The notes beneath the pieces were generated by a model. It worked only from the letters and a program-made list of their open reading frames with translations. It searched no databases and had not been told where the DNA came from. 64,000 nt of DNA. Origin: JABWAN01 sp041918175. GTDB taxonomy: Bacteria; Zhuqueibacterota; Zhuqueibacteria; Zhuqueibacterales; Zhuqueibacteraceae. Numbering within the stretch: position 1 is the stretch's first letter; every line of letters begins with the position of its first letter. This document shows, one piece after another, positions 33,467 to 42,316 of this stretch. Made by a program: the position numbers and the translations under genes. The DNA lies in the NCBI GenBank assembly GCA_041918175.1, contig JAYRWE010000007.1:1-64000 (forward strand), given 5' to 3'.

Positions 33467-34618
33467 ATGTCCCTCCCTCAAAATTTCTCCTCCGAAGAAT
33501 TTCAGCGCTACAGCCGTCATTTTATTTTACCCGAAGTCGGACTCGAAGGACAGAAGAAGTTGAAAGCCGCGAGTGTGCTGCTCATCGGCGCGGGCGGATT
33601 AGGCTCGCCGCTTGCTATGTATCTCGCCGCCGCGGGCGTGGGGCGTTTGGGCTTGGTGGATTTCGATGTGGTGGAAGCTTCAAATTTGCAGCGGCAAGTG
33701 ATTCATTCCACGCAAAGCATCGGGAAGCCAAAGCTCGTGAGCGCGAAAAATTTTATTCATGGCGTCAATCCACATGTCGAAGTCGAAACTTTCGAAACGC
33801 GCTTCACTTCGGAAAACGCACGCGCGATTGCGGCGAATTATGATCTCGTCATCGACGGCACGGATAATTTTCCCACGCGCTATCTCGTGAACGACGTGTG
33901 CGTGTTGCTCAACAAGCCGAATGTGTATGGCAGCATCTTTCGTTTCGACGGCCAAGCGAGCGTGTTTTGGGCGGAGCGCGGACCGTGCTATCGCTGCCTC
34001 TATCCCGAGCCGCCGCCGCCGGGGCTTGTGCCGAGTTGCGCGGAGGGCGGTGTGCTCGGCGTGTTACCCGGCATCATCGGCACGATTCAAGCGAACGAGG
34101 CGATCAAGCTTATTTTGCAAATCGGCGAGCCGCTCATCGGCCGTTTGCTCTTGTTCGACGCGCTCGCGTTGCGCTTTCGTGAAATGAAGCTGCGCAAAGA
34201 TCCCGCGTGCCCGATATGCGGCGTTGATCGCACGATTCACGAACTGATCGACTACGAAGAATTTTGCGGCGTGCCCAAACCTGAAACCGAGTCGCACAGC
34301 GGCGTGCCCGAAATCACCGCGACGGAATTGGCGCAAACGCTCGCGCGCGAAAACATTTTCCTGCTCGACGTGCGCGAGCCGCATGAAGTTGAAATCGGAG
34401 CGATCGCAGGCGGCACGCTCATTCCGCTTGGGCAATTGCAAGCACGCATGGCAGAAGTGGATTTGCTCAAACCGATTGTCGTGTATTGTCGCACCGGCGT
34501 GCGCAGCGCAAAGGCCGTCACGATGTTGCAGCAAGCCGGCATCAAAAACGCGCGCAACCTGCGCGGCGGCATTCACGCGTGGGCGGATGAGGTGGATACT
34601 TCTGTGCCGAAATATTAA
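33467..34618 (+). CDS. MoeZ/MoeB-like adenylyltransferase fused to rhodanese
   Basis: A 383-residue fusion. Residues about 5-245 are an E1-like ThiF/MoeB domain: GAGGLGSPLAMYLAAAGVG nucleotide loop, RQVIHSTQSIGKPK, the DGTDNF motif, the candidate cysteine in PSCAEGGVLGV near 189, and a zinc pair with CPICG. Residues about 280-380 form a rhodanese domain with catalytic Cys in VVYCRTGVRS near 340. Such proteins adenylate the C-terminal glycine of ThiS/MoaD-like carriers and then thiolate it, for molybdopterin, thiamin or tRNA thiolation. No carrier gene is adjacent, so the pathway is open. Confidence 0.93.
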   Translation: MSLPQNFSSEEFQRYSRHFILPEVGLEGQKKLKAASVLLIGAGGLGSPLAMYLAAAGVGRLGLVDFDVVEASNLQRQVIHSTQSIGKPKLVSAKNFIHGVNPHVEVETFETRFTSENARAIAANYDLVIDGTDNFPTRYLVNDVCVLLNKPNVYGSIFRFDGQASVFWAERGPCYRCLYPEPPPPGLVPSCAEGGVLGVLPGIIGTIQANEAIKLILQIGEPLIGRLLLFDALALRFREMKLRKDPACPICGVDRTIHELIDYEEFCGVPKPETESHSGVPEITATELAQTLARENIFLLDVREPHEVEIGAIAGGTLIPLGQLQARMAEVDLLKPIVVYCRTGVRSAKAVTMLQQAGIKNARNLRGGIHAWADEVDTSVPKY

Positions 34619-34665
34619 AATACTCCTTTGCAGTGGAGGCCGATTGCAATGATCAGTCAGGTGGC

Positions 34666-34734
34666 GGGATGCCGTCGCTTTGAAGTCAGCTAGCTTGAAA
34701 AGATAAAGGCGAGGTAAACAAGCAAAGATGACAC
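34666..34734 (+). repeat. Dispersed intergenic repeat, copy 2
   Basis: The second copy of the element at 27850-27916 shares GGGATGCCGTCGCTTTGAAG and GGTAAACAAGCAAAGATGAC. It lies between the MoeZ-like gene and moxR. Confidence 0.75.
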
Positions 34735-34865
34735 CTAGGTGGAGCAACGACGCAACAAAAAAATCTTTCGGAAATTTATTCTGGTTTGTTTGTCTATTTC
34801 GCTTATCTTCCCCGCAACGAAAAATCGAACGGCGAACATATTTTTTTGAAAGGAACACCTCGTTC

Positions 34866-35852
34866 ATGAATCACACGGGCAAAGAAGTTGAGATCATCGC
34901 GGAAGTGAAGGCCGCGCATCGTGAAATTATAAATGAAGTCGGCAAAGTCATCGTCGGGCAAAGCGCGGTGATCGAGCAGTTGCTCATTTCGCTGCTCGCG
35001 CGCGGGCATTGCTTGCTCGTCGGCGTGCCGGGCTTGGCGAAGACGTTGTTGATCAGCACGCTCGCGCGCGTGCTTCGGCTCAAGTTTAATCGCATTCAAT
35101 TCACGCCCGACCTCATGCCCTCGGACATCACGGGCACGGAGGTGATTGAAGAGGATCACAGCACGGGCCGCAAAGCGTTTCGTTTTATGCCCGGCCCGGT
35201 GTTCGCGAACATCGTGCTTGCAGATGAAATCAATCGCACGCCCCCGAAGACGCAAGCCGCGCTTTTGCAAGCGATGCAGGAGCACGAAGTGACGGCTGCG
35301 GGCGCGACGCATAAACTGGATGAGCCGTTCTTTGTGCTCGCCACACAGAATCCCATTGAGCAAGAGGGCACGTATCCTTTGCCCGAAGCGCAGCTTGATC
35401 GTTTCATGTTCAATCTGTGGGTGGAATATCCGAGCGCGGAAGAGGAGAAGCAGATCGTGAAATCTACCACCAGCGGCAGAGAGGCGCAATTGCGCGAAGT
35501 GTTGGATGCGGAAAAGATTCTTTCGCTGCAACGCCTCGTGCGCGAGGTGCCGGTGTCGGATCACGTCGTGGATTACGCGGTCAATCTCGTGCGCCGCACG
35601 CGACCCAAGCAGGAAGGCAGCACCAAGCAAGTGAATGATTGGATCGAATGGGGCGCGGGGCCGCGTGCTTCGCAATATCTTGTGCTCGGCGCGAAAACGC
35701 GCGCGATCCTCGACGGTCGCCCCACGCCGGAGGTGGAAGACATTCGCGCCGTGGCCAAGCCGGTGTTGCGCCATCGCATCGTCACCAACTTCTCCGCGGA
35801 AGCGGAAGGCGTGACGGCGTTGGATATTATCGAACAACTCATTCGGGAGTGA
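34866..35852 (+). CDS. MoxR-family AAA+ ATPase
   Basis: A 328-residue MoxR-type ATPase, probably a chaperone for maturation of surface or periplasmic complexes together with DUF58 and VWA partners. It has Walker A GVPGLAKTLL, Walker B VLADEINRTPPKTQAALLQ, sensor ATQNPIEQEGTYPLPEAQLDRF and the lid with PTPEVEDIRAVAKPVLRHR. The start at 34866 has AAAGGAA upstream and the family N-terminus (IIAEVKAAHREI). The longer frame from 34728 adds unrelated residues. The DUF58 gene follows after a tandem-repeat tract, a normal moxR-DUF58 pair with an abnormal spacer. Confidence 0.94.
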   Translation: MNHTGKEVEIIAEVKAAHREIINEVGKVIVGQSAVIEQLLISLLARGHCLLVGVPGLAKTLLISTLARVLRLKFNRIQFTPDLMPSDITGTEVIEEDHSTGRKAFRFMPGPVFANIVLADEINRTPPKTQAALLQAMQEHEVTAAGATHKLDEPFFVLATQNPIEQEGTYPLPEAQLDRFMFNLWVEYPSAEEEKQIVKSTTSGREAQLREVLDAEKILSLQRLVREVPVSDHVVDYAVNLVRRTRPKQEGSTKQVNDWIEWGAGPRASQYLVLGAKTRAILDGRPTPEVEDIRAVAKPVLRHRIVTNFSAEAEGVTALDIIEQLIRE

Positions 35853-35860
35853 GCGGTTTT

Positions 35861-36064
35861 CAGTGATCAGTGATCGGTAATCAGTAACCAGTGATCAGCA
35901 ATCACTGAACACTGATAACTGAACACTTATAACTGAACACTTATAACTGAACACTTATAACTGAACACTGATAACTGAACACTGATAACTGAACACTGAT
36001 GACTGATCACTGATGACTGATCACTGATGACTGATCACTGATGACTGATCACTGATGACTGAAC
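35861..36064 (+). repeat. 14-bp tandem repeat between moxR and the DUF58 gene
   Basis: Ten full 14-bp units run from 35917 to 36056 in three homogenised variants: three of AACTGAACACTTAT, three of AACTGAACACTGAT and four of GACTGATCACTGAT. Degenerate units flank them. The tract ends exactly at the ATG of the DUF58 gene. There are no spacers, so it is not a CRISPR array. Confidence 0.95.
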
Positions 36065-36985
36065 ATGACAGAGCCTCTTTATCGCAAATATCTCAAAGCC
36101 ACGACTGTCTCGCGCCTCGCAAATATGAATCTGCGCGCGCGCTTGGTAGTGGAAGGTTTCATCACGGGATTGCACCGCAGTCCGTATCACGGCTTCAGCG
36201 TGGAGTTCGCGGAGCATCGCCAATACATGCCCGGGGATGAGATTCGTCATATTGATTGGAAAGTGTATGGCAAGACCGATCGTTTTTACGTGAAGCAGTT
36301 CGAAGAAGAAACGAATCTCAAAAGTTATTTGTTGGTCGATCAATCCGCGTCCATGGGCATTGCGCACGAAGGTCGTGTGAGCAAGTTTCAATATGCGAGC
36401 TATCTCGCCGCGGCGTTGAGCTATTTGATGATTCATCAACGCGATGCGGTGGGACTCACGCTCTTCAATCAAATGATCACGCGCCATTTGCCGCCGCGCT
36501 CGGTGATGAGTTATCTCTCCGTGTTGCTCGGCGAACTGGAGAATGCGAAAGTGAGCGGCAGCGCGGAGTGGATGACGTCGTTGCATCGCGTGGCCGAGCA
36601 AATTAAGCGGCGCGGTTTGGTGATTTTGCTTTCGGATTTTATGCCGCGCGATTTGGACAACGATCCCAAACAAATTCTCACCGGCCTGAAGCACTTTCGC
36701 CATCGCCATCATGAAGTGCTCGTATTTCAAGTGCTCGATCGCATGGATTATCGCTTCGATTTTCACGACGACGCGATATTCGAAGACGCAGAATCCGGCG
36801 CGAGCTTGCCGACGCAGCCCAATCACATTCGCGCCGCGGTGCAAAAAGAGATCGACGAATATCTCGACTGGTTCAAGCGCCAATGCCGCGAGAACAACAT
36901 TGACTATCAACTGCTCGATACGAGCATGGATTTCGATCACGGCTTGCTGCAATTCTTGTTGAAGCGGAAGCGGATGAATGGGTAA
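36065..36985 (+). CDS. DUF58-domain protein, MoxR partner
   Basis: A 306-residue protein of the DUF58 (VWA-like) family that accompanies MoxR ATPases. It shows GLHRSPYHGFSVEFAEHRQY near residue 37, PGDEIRHIDWKVYGKTDRFYVKQFEEE, and the MIDAS-like LLVDQSASMGI near 93, with FLSDFMP-type sequence (LILLSDF) further on. The start follows the tandem repeat directly and has no recognisable ribosome site, which is unusual. No membrane helix is obvious. VWA and BatD genes usually found further downstream are absent; a histidine kinase follows instead. Confidence 0.92.
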   Translation: MTEPLYRKYLKATTVSRLANMNLRARLVVEGFITGLHRSPYHGFSVEFAEHRQYMPGDEIRHIDWKVYGKTDRFYVKQFEEETNLKSYLLVDQSASMGIAHEGRVSKFQYASYLAAALSYLMIHQRDAVGLTLFNQMITRHLPPRSVMSYLSVLLGELENAKVSGSAEWMTSLHRVAEQIKRRGLVILLSDFMPRDLDNDPKQILTGLKHFRHRHHEVLVFQVLDRMDYRFDFHDDAIFEDAESGASLPTQPNHIRAAVQKEIDEYLDWFKRQCRENNIDYQLLDTSMDFDHGLLQFLLKRKRMNG

Positions 36986-37062
36986 GTAAAATTGATGGAG
37001 TAATGGAGTGTTGGAGTTTTGGATTGTTGGAACAGCCTTGCTTTAAGAATGACATTATGCTC

Positions 37063-37121
37063 GTAGTGACGCCTTCAGGCGTTTGTTGCCAATAAACAAA
37101 AATGCCTAAAGGCATCACTAC
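37063..37121. repeat. Intergenic palindrome, GTAGTGACGCCTTCAGGC type
   Basis: GTAGTGACGCCTTCAGGC and GCCTAAAGGCATCACTAC form an imperfect inverted repeat with loop sequence TTGTTGCCAATAAACA. It sits in the 157-bp gap before the sensor kinase gene. Confidence 0.8.
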
Positions 37122-37142
37122 AAACGTTCATCTTTATCACGC

Positions 37143-38711
37143 ATGAATCTCTTCCTCCTCTGGCTCGCCGTTATCCTTCTCGCGCTGGCGGGTTATCTCG
37201 CGTTCTTGTGGTGGCATCCGCGCAAACGTTCGCGCTTTCAAGTTCGCCTCACGGTGCTGTTCCTCCTTTTCACTTTGTTGCCCACGGTTCCGCTCATATT
37301 CCTCGCCAGCATTTTCGCGACGGACACGGCGGATGTTCTGCTCGTGCCGGAAGTGGAGGCGGCCTTGGCGCAAGCCATCGTCGCGCTTAAATTGCAATTT
37401 GAAGACACGGCCACACGCTTTGTGCAAGCGACAACGCCCGAGCAAGTTTCGCCGGAGTTGCTTGCGCGCTGGAATTTTGAATCCTATCGCGTGTGGCAGC
37501 GTGCGCCAGACAGCACGCGTTTGCGCATCGTTATGACGCGCACGGCGCAGACTCCAACCCATTTCGATTTCAAATTTCTACAAGATAGTTGGGGGCAAAG
37601 AGGCAGCAGCTTGGAGGTGTTGCAGCGCGAAGATTCGCTCACGGCGCTCTGTCGCGTTTGGCAGCCGCTTGGGTTGGAGGAAATGGCGCTCGTGGAATTT
37701 CGTGTTGCGCCGGAAGTGATTGCCGCGAAGGAGCAATTGACGCGCACGCTGCGCGTGTACAACTCGCTCTCTTTGATTAAAGAGCGCGCGCTGCAAGATC
37801 AAATCATTTGGAGCGCGGCCATTGTGCTCGTGGCGGGGTTGAGCCTGCTCGCGATTTTCGCGGCGCGCAAACGTGCGCATGCTTTAAGTCGTCCGGTGGA
37901 AGAACTCATTGCCGTCGCGAATCAAGTGGCCGCGGGCGATTTGCAAATTCAATCCGAGGCGCACGCGCAGGATGAAATTCGGCAACTCGTCGAAGCCTTC
38001 AATGCCATGATTCGTGATCTGCGCGCCAACCGCGAAAAACTGCTCGCTGCCGAACGCCTCGCGGCGTGGCGTGAAGTGGCGCGGCAAATTTCGCATGAAA
38101 TCAAAAATCCGCTCACGCCCATTCAACTCGCGCTGTATCGTTTGAAGCAACGTCTGCCCGAAGCCATGACGGCGCAAGAGGCCGTGCGCGAATCATTACA
38201 TGCGATTGAAGAAGAATTGGCGAGCTTCAAACATCTCGCCGAAGAATTTTCGAGCTTCGCACGTTTGCCACAGGCGCACCTGAGTCCCGAAAGTTTGAAT
38301 GACATTGTGCAATCCACCGCGCGTTTGTATGAAAATGAAGCGCGCCTCGAACTGCAGCTTGCGAACGATCTGCCCGCGCTGCAACTTGATCGCGAACAAA
38401 TTAAACGACTGCTCAACAATTTAATTAAGAACGCGCGCGAAGCATGTGCGTCGCCGCAGAGCGTGATTTGCATTTCTACAAAATACAAAGGCGCGCGCGT
38501 GCAATTGCAAATTACCGATAACGGCCCGGGCCTCTCTGCTGCAGCCCGCGCGCATTTGTTCGAGCCCAACTTCACCACGAAGCGCGGCGGCTCCGGTTTG
38601 GGTTTGGTGATGGTGAAGCGCATCGTGGAAGAGCATAGCGGAACGATTGTCGTGGAAAGTGAAGAGGGGAAGGGCACGAGTTTTATTATCAGCTTTAACG
38701 CCACGCCATGA
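37143..38711 (+). CDS. NtrY-like sensor histidine kinase
   Basis: A 522-residue membrane kinase. Two membrane helices near the N-terminus (about 2-22 and 37-60) and a third at about 220-240 frame a periplasmic sensor region. A HAMP domain (about 242-295, RPVEELIAVANQVAAGDLQ) is followed by the HisKA box ISHEIKNPLTPIQLALYRL with the phospho-His. The ATPase domain has N box LLNNLIKNAREA, G1 DNGPGLS and G2 GGSGLGLVM. The layout matches NtrY-type kinases, which pair with NtrC-type regulators. No response regulator is adjacent, so it is an orphan in this window. The signal is unknown. Confidence 0.92.
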   Translation: MNLFLLWLAVILLALAGYLAFLWWHPRKRSRFQVRLTVLFLLFTLLPTVPLIFLASIFATDTADVLLVPEVEAALAQAIVALKLQFEDTATRFVQATTPEQVSPELLARWNFESYRVWQRAPDSTRLRIVMTRTAQTPTHFDFKFLQDSWGQRGSSLEVLQREDSLTALCRVWQPLGLEEMALVEFRVAPEVIAAKEQLTRTLRVYNSLSLIKERALQDQIIWSAAIVLVAGLSLLAIFAARKRAHALSRPVEELIAVANQVAAGDLQIQSEAHAQDEIRQLVEAFNAMIRDLRANREKLLAAERLAAWREVARQISHEIKNPLTPIQLALYRLKQRLPEAMTAQEAVRESLHAIEEELASFKHLAEEFSSFARLPQAHLSPESLNDIVQSTARLYENEARLELQLANDLPALQLDREQIKRLLNNLIKNAREACASPQSVICISTKYKGARVQLQITDNGPGLSAAARAHLFEPNFTTKRGGSGLGLVMVKRIVEEHSGTIVVESEEGKGTSFIISFNATP

Positions 38712-38712
38712 T

Positions 38713-38785
38713 TGTCATCTTGTAACGACCATTCCTCGCACCGGGAAAAGTGCCGAGTACGAGGGAAGGTCCTTACAGGATGACA
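38713..38785. repeat. Intergenic palindromic repeat, TGTCATCCTG family, copy 2
   Basis: This is an inverted copy relative to 20962-21034. Its reverse complement begins TGTCATCCTGTAAGGACC. It also directly follows the kinase stop and may act as a terminator. Confidence 0.85.
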
Positions 38786-38932
38786 ACGCGAGGAAAAGTG
38801 CAAACAAGTCACTCCAAAGCCGTTTGATTCCTTTAACATGCGCTTTCCTGCCGAACTTTTGCTTGCTTCTCTAAAGTCGAATCTTTATCATTGGCCTTCA
38901 AATTTTTATCGACTCGTGGTAAGGATTCATGT

Positions 38933-39934
38933 GTGATTGCACCTCAGAATAAATTCATCGCATACAAACACCTCGTCAATGCTCATCTGGAAAATTTTTT
39001 AGATCGTTATGCGAATCTAACTTTCCCCTCGTTGCCGCGCAGCTTGTATGAACCCGTGCGTTATGCCATGGAGGGCAACGGCAAACGCATCCGTCCGGTT
39101 TTGGTGTTGCTCTGTTGTGACGCTTTGGGCGGCGCCGCGGAAAAGGCTTTGCCGGCCGCGGCTGCGGTCGAGTTGATGCACAACTTTACGCTGGTCCATG
39201 ACGACATCATGGATCGCGACGACACGCGGCGCGGGCGACCGACGGTGCATCGCAAATGGGACACGGACACCGCGATTTTGGCGGGCGATGCGTTGGTGGT
39301 GTTGGCCTATCAAAGCTTGTTGGAAACCGAAAGCGCGCAACTGCATCGCATCAATCGTATCTTCACCGAGGGCGTGCTGAAAATTTGCGAAGGCCAAGCG
39401 CTTGATCGCGAATTTGAGCAAGATCATCACGTCACGCCGGCGCGTTATGAAGACATGATTTTGAAAAAGACCGCGTGGCTGCTCACGATGTGCGCACAGA
39501 TCGGCGCGCTTTTGGGCGAAGCGACGGATGCGCAAGTGGAAAGCCTGCGCCGCTTCGCCGAACATGTGGGCCTGGCGTTTCAAATTCAAGACGATCTGCT
39601 CGACATCACGATTGCGCAAGAAGTGTTGGGGAAGGATTTCGGCAGCGATGTGAAGCGGCACAAGCGAACTTTTCTTTATGTGCATGCGATGCAGCACGGC
39701 AGCGCGCGCGAACGCGAGGCGCTGCGCGCGCTCTATGCGAAGCCGGAAATCCTGCACGAGGACATTTTGAGCGCACAGAAAATTTTCCAAGCAACGAACA
39801 CGCTGGCCGCGGCGGAACATGCCGTGCGCGAACATTTGCGACAAGCGGATGCGCTGCTCACCGAGCTTGGGAAAAAAGCGCGGAGCGAAGAGTTGCGCAA
39901 TTTGGTTGAAATGATTTTGCATCGTAACGCTTAA
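38933..39934 (+). CDS. Polyprenyl diphosphate synthase (trans-type)
   Basis: This prenyltransferase condenses isopentenyl diphosphate units onto an allylic primer and feeds quinone or carrier-lipid synthesis. The protein has 333 residues from the GTG start. The first aspartate-rich motif is DDIMDRDD with GRPTVHRKWDTDTAIL after it. The second is QIQDDLLDI near residue 220, followed by GSDVKRHKRTF. GTG 38933 is preferred because AAGGA lies 7 nt upstream. A TTG at 38891 would add 14 poorly conserved residues. It ends 12 nt before ptsH, so the three genes form an operon. Confidence 0.93.
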   Translation: MIAPQNKFIAYKHLVNAHLENFLDRYANLTFPSLPRSLYEPVRYAMEGNGKRIRPVLVLLCCDALGGAAEKALPAAAAVELMHNFTLVHDDIMDRDDTRRGRPTVHRKWDTDTAILAGDALVVLAYQSLLETESAQLHRINRIFTEGVLKICEGQALDREFEQDHHVTPARYEDMILKKTAWLLTMCAQIGALLGEATDAQVESLRRFAEHVGLAFQIQDDLLDITIAQEVLGKDFGSDVKRHKRTFLYVHAMQHGSAREREALRALYAKPEILHEDILSAQKIFQATNTLAAAEHAVREHLRQADALLTELGKKARSEELRNLVEMILHRNA

Positions 39935-39946
39935 CGAAACGGCCGT

Positions 39947-40216
39947 ATGGTGGAAGAAAAAGTCGTCGTTAAAAACAAATTAGGATTGCACGCCCGCCCC
40001 TCCGCGTTGCTGGTGAAAACCGCGACCGGCTATCGCAGTTGCAATATTTTTCTTTCGCGCGACGGACAAGTGATCAACGGCAAGAGCATTATGGGCGTGA
40101 TGATGTTGGCGGCCAACCTCGGCAGCGAGGTGACGATTACGGTGCAAGGCGAAGGCGAAGAACAAGCGCTGTCCGCGCTGGTCAAATTGTTTGAAGACAA
40201 ATTCGGCGAAGAATGA
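39947..40216 (+). CDS. ptsH: Phosphocarrier protein HPr
   Basis: An 89-residue HPr. The phospho-acceptor His15 lies in GLHARPS. The regulatory serine region GKSIMGVMML (Ser47, equal to Ser46 elsewhere) is conserved, so an HPr kinase could act on it. It relays phosphate from Enzyme I to EIIA domains. It is followed 18 nt later by ptsI. No sugar permease (EII) gene is in the window, so a regulatory PTS is possible. Confidence 0.96.
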   Translation: MVEEKVVVKNKLGLHARPSALLVKTATGYRSCNIFLSRDGQVINGKSIMGVMMLAANLGSEVTITVQGEGEEQALSALVKLFEDKFGEE

Positions 40217-40234
40217 CGCGGGGCAGGGTATGTG

Positions 40235-41992
40235 ATGAAGAAATTCGAGCCTAAAGCAGAAATGATCTTACGCGGCGAAGCCGTTTCCCCCGGCGTTGCC
40301 ATTGGCCGCGTGTTGTTGCTCTCCGGAATTCAACTTGCCGTGGAACAGCGTGTCGTCCCCGTCGCAGAAATTCCCGCCGAGATTGCGAAATTTCATCGCG
40401 CGTTAGAGCAAACCAAAACCGAAGTCAATGCCGATCTCGCGGTCACGCGCGAACAAATCGGCGACGCCGCGGCGCAGGTCTTTGAAGTGTATTACATGAT
40501 TCTCGAAGACCCGGACCTGCTCGCGGAAGTCGAACGCATGATGCGCGAGCAACACGCCAACGCGGATTTCGCGTTTCATGAAGTGATGCACAAATTTGCC
40601 GCGCGTTTGGGCACAAACGGTTTTGCGGACCGTCGCGTGGATTTGGATGATTTGAATCGCCGCGTGATTCGCAATCTGCAAGGCGAGCGACGCGAAGACC
40701 TCAAGCACGTGGACGGCGAAACGATTGTGATTGCCGGCGACTTGGCGCCTTCCGCGGTGCTGAAACTCAATCGCCATCGCATTCGCGGCGTAGCCACGGA
40801 TTTGGGCGGCAAGACCTCGCACACTTCACTCATGCTGCACTCATATGGTTTGCCCGCGGTGGTGGGATTGCGCGAAGCCACCAAGCGCAGCGTCGCGGAA
40901 GATCGCGTGATTGTTGATGGCAATGAAGGCCTCGTGCTCATCAATCCCGATGAAGAGACGCTTGCCTCTTATCAAAAAAAATATCAAGCGTGGCTGCAAA
41001 AGAAGAGTCGCCTCGGGCATTTGCGCGAATTGCCTTCGCGCACGCGCGATGGCCGCGAGGTGGAGTTGGCCGCGAATTTGGAATTTGCCGATGAAGTCAA
41101 ACTCGTGCAAGCCAACGGCGCGCACGGCGTGGGCTTGTTGCGCAGCGAGTATCTTTATCTCGAACGCTCGGCGCCGCCTTCGGAAGAGATTCAATATCAA
41201 GAATATTATCGCATCGCCTCCGCGCTCGCGCCCGAACCGGTGGTGATTCGCACGATGGATTTGGGCGGCGACAAATCGCCCAAGTGCCTCAACATTCCGC
41301 CGGAAGCGAATCCGTTTTTAGGCTGGCGCGCGATTCGGATTTGCCTCGAAATGCCGGAGATTTTCAAAGAGCAGATTCGCGCCATTCTCCGCGCGAACAC
41401 GTTGGGCAATGTGAAAATTCTTCTGCCCATGATTTCCGGCGTGCAAGAGTTGGAGCAGGCTTTGGTTTTAATTGAAGAAGCCAAACGCGAGCTGAAAAAA
41501 ACGGGCAAAACGTTTGACGCGGAAACCGAAGTCGGCGTCATGATCGAAGTGCCCTCCGCGGCAATTCTCGCGGATTTGATCGCCGAGCGTGTGGACTTCT
41601 TGAGCATCGGCACCAACGATTTGATGCAGTATGCGATTGCGGCCGATCGCGGCAATGAGCACGTCGCGCATCTCTTAACCTCGTTGCACCCGGCGATATT
41701 GCGGCTCATTCGCAACATCATCCATGCCGGCCACAGTCGCGGCGTGTGGGTGAGCATGTGCGGCGCGATGGCCGCGGATCCGCTCGCGACGATGTTGTTG
41801 GTGGGAATGGAGATCGATCAACTCAGCATGAGCCCGGTGGATGTACCGGAGATCAAGAGCATCATTCGCAATCTCAATTTCCGCGAAGCGAAAGAGATTG
41901 TGACGCAGGCCATGGCTTTTTCCACCTCGCGCGAGATTCATGATTTCTTGCGACCCATCATGCGGCGGAGATTTAAAGAGGTGAAGGTGTAA
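40235..41992 (+). CDS. ptsI: PTS Enzyme I (phosphoenolpyruvate-protein phosphotransferase)
   Basis: Enzyme I takes phosphate from phosphoenolpyruvate and passes it to HPr. The 585-residue length is normal. The active-site His lies in GGKTSHTSLMLHSYGLPAVVG near residue 195 (key residues GGKTSH). The PEP-binding barrel has the LLRSEYLYLER, IRTMDLGGDKSP and SIGTNDLMQYAIAADRGN motifs and a late conserved Cys in VSMCGAMAADP. The start is ATG 40235 or the GTG just before it, both after GGGGCAGGG. It forms an operon with ptsH and the prenyl synthase. Confidence 0.97.
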   Translation: MKKFEPKAEMILRGEAVSPGVAIGRVLLLSGIQLAVEQRVVPVAEIPAEIAKFHRALEQTKTEVNADLAVTREQIGDAAAQVFEVYYMILEDPDLLAEVERMMREQHANADFAFHEVMHKFAARLGTNGFADRRVDLDDLNRRVIRNLQGERREDLKHVDGETIVIAGDLAPSAVLKLNRHRIRGVATDLGGKTSHTSLMLHSYGLPAVVGLREATKRSVAEDRVIVDGNEGLVLINPDEETLASYQKKYQAWLQKKSRLGHLRELPSRTRDGREVELAANLEFADEVKLVQANGAHGVGLLRSEYLYLERSAPPSEEIQYQEYYRIASALAPEPVVIRTMDLGGDKSPKCLNIPPEANPFLGWRAIRICLEMPEIFKEQIRAILRANTLGNVKILLPMISGVQELEQALVLIEEAKRELKKTGKTFDAETEVGVMIEVPSAAILADLIAERVDFLSIGTNDLMQYAIAADRGNEHVAHLLTSLHPAILRLIRNIIHAGHSRGVWVSMCGAMAADPLATMLLVGMEIDQLSMSPVDVPEIKSIIRNLNFREAKEIVTQAMAFSTSREIHDFLRPIMRRRFKEVKV

Positions 41993-42007
41993 TTGTAAAG
42001 GGGCGAC

Positions 42008-42316
42008 ATGGATATTCTTGATCGAATCAAAAGATTGGTACTACAAGGCAATGTCTCTTTCACGAGGAAAGCCGAACTAGAGATGTTGATCGACCATCTC
42101 ACGCCTGGACATATCTGTGAAGCAATTATAAATGCACCAGTCATAGCCAAGAAATTGCGATCAAAGAATCCACGTACCGGCGTAGCAGAGATATTGTATG
42201 TTATCGAAGGCCTTACTTTTGACGGAATGTTCGTTTATACCAAAGGCAAGTTGGACAAACTTGACGATAAAGAGGTGTTCTATGTCCTCGTCTCTTCGAA
42301 GCGCTCAACCAATTAA
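42008..42316 (+). CDS. Putative MqsR/RelE-like toxin
   Basis: A 102-residue protein with FTRKAELEMLIDHLTPGHI near residue 18 and a beta-rich second half (AEILYVIEGLTFDGMFVYTKG, EVFYVLVSSKR). The size and fold pattern fit RelE/MqsR or DUF4258-like ribonuclease toxins, but I see no decisive catalytic motif. The strongest evidence is context. The stop lies 35 nt inside the start of a zinc-finger protein like the MqsA/YgiT antitoxin, and the toxin-first order matches mqsRA. It is only 15 nt after ptsI. Confidence 0.65.
   Translation: MDILDRIKRLVLQGNVSFTRKAELEMLIDHLTPGHICEAIINAPVIAKKLRSKNPRTGVAEILYVIEGLTFDGMFVYTKGKLDKLDDKEVFYVLVSSKRSTN

Noticed and set aside
35861..36064. Possible CRISPR array
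   Set aside because: The 14-bp units are directly contiguous with no unique spacers, and no cas gene is present.
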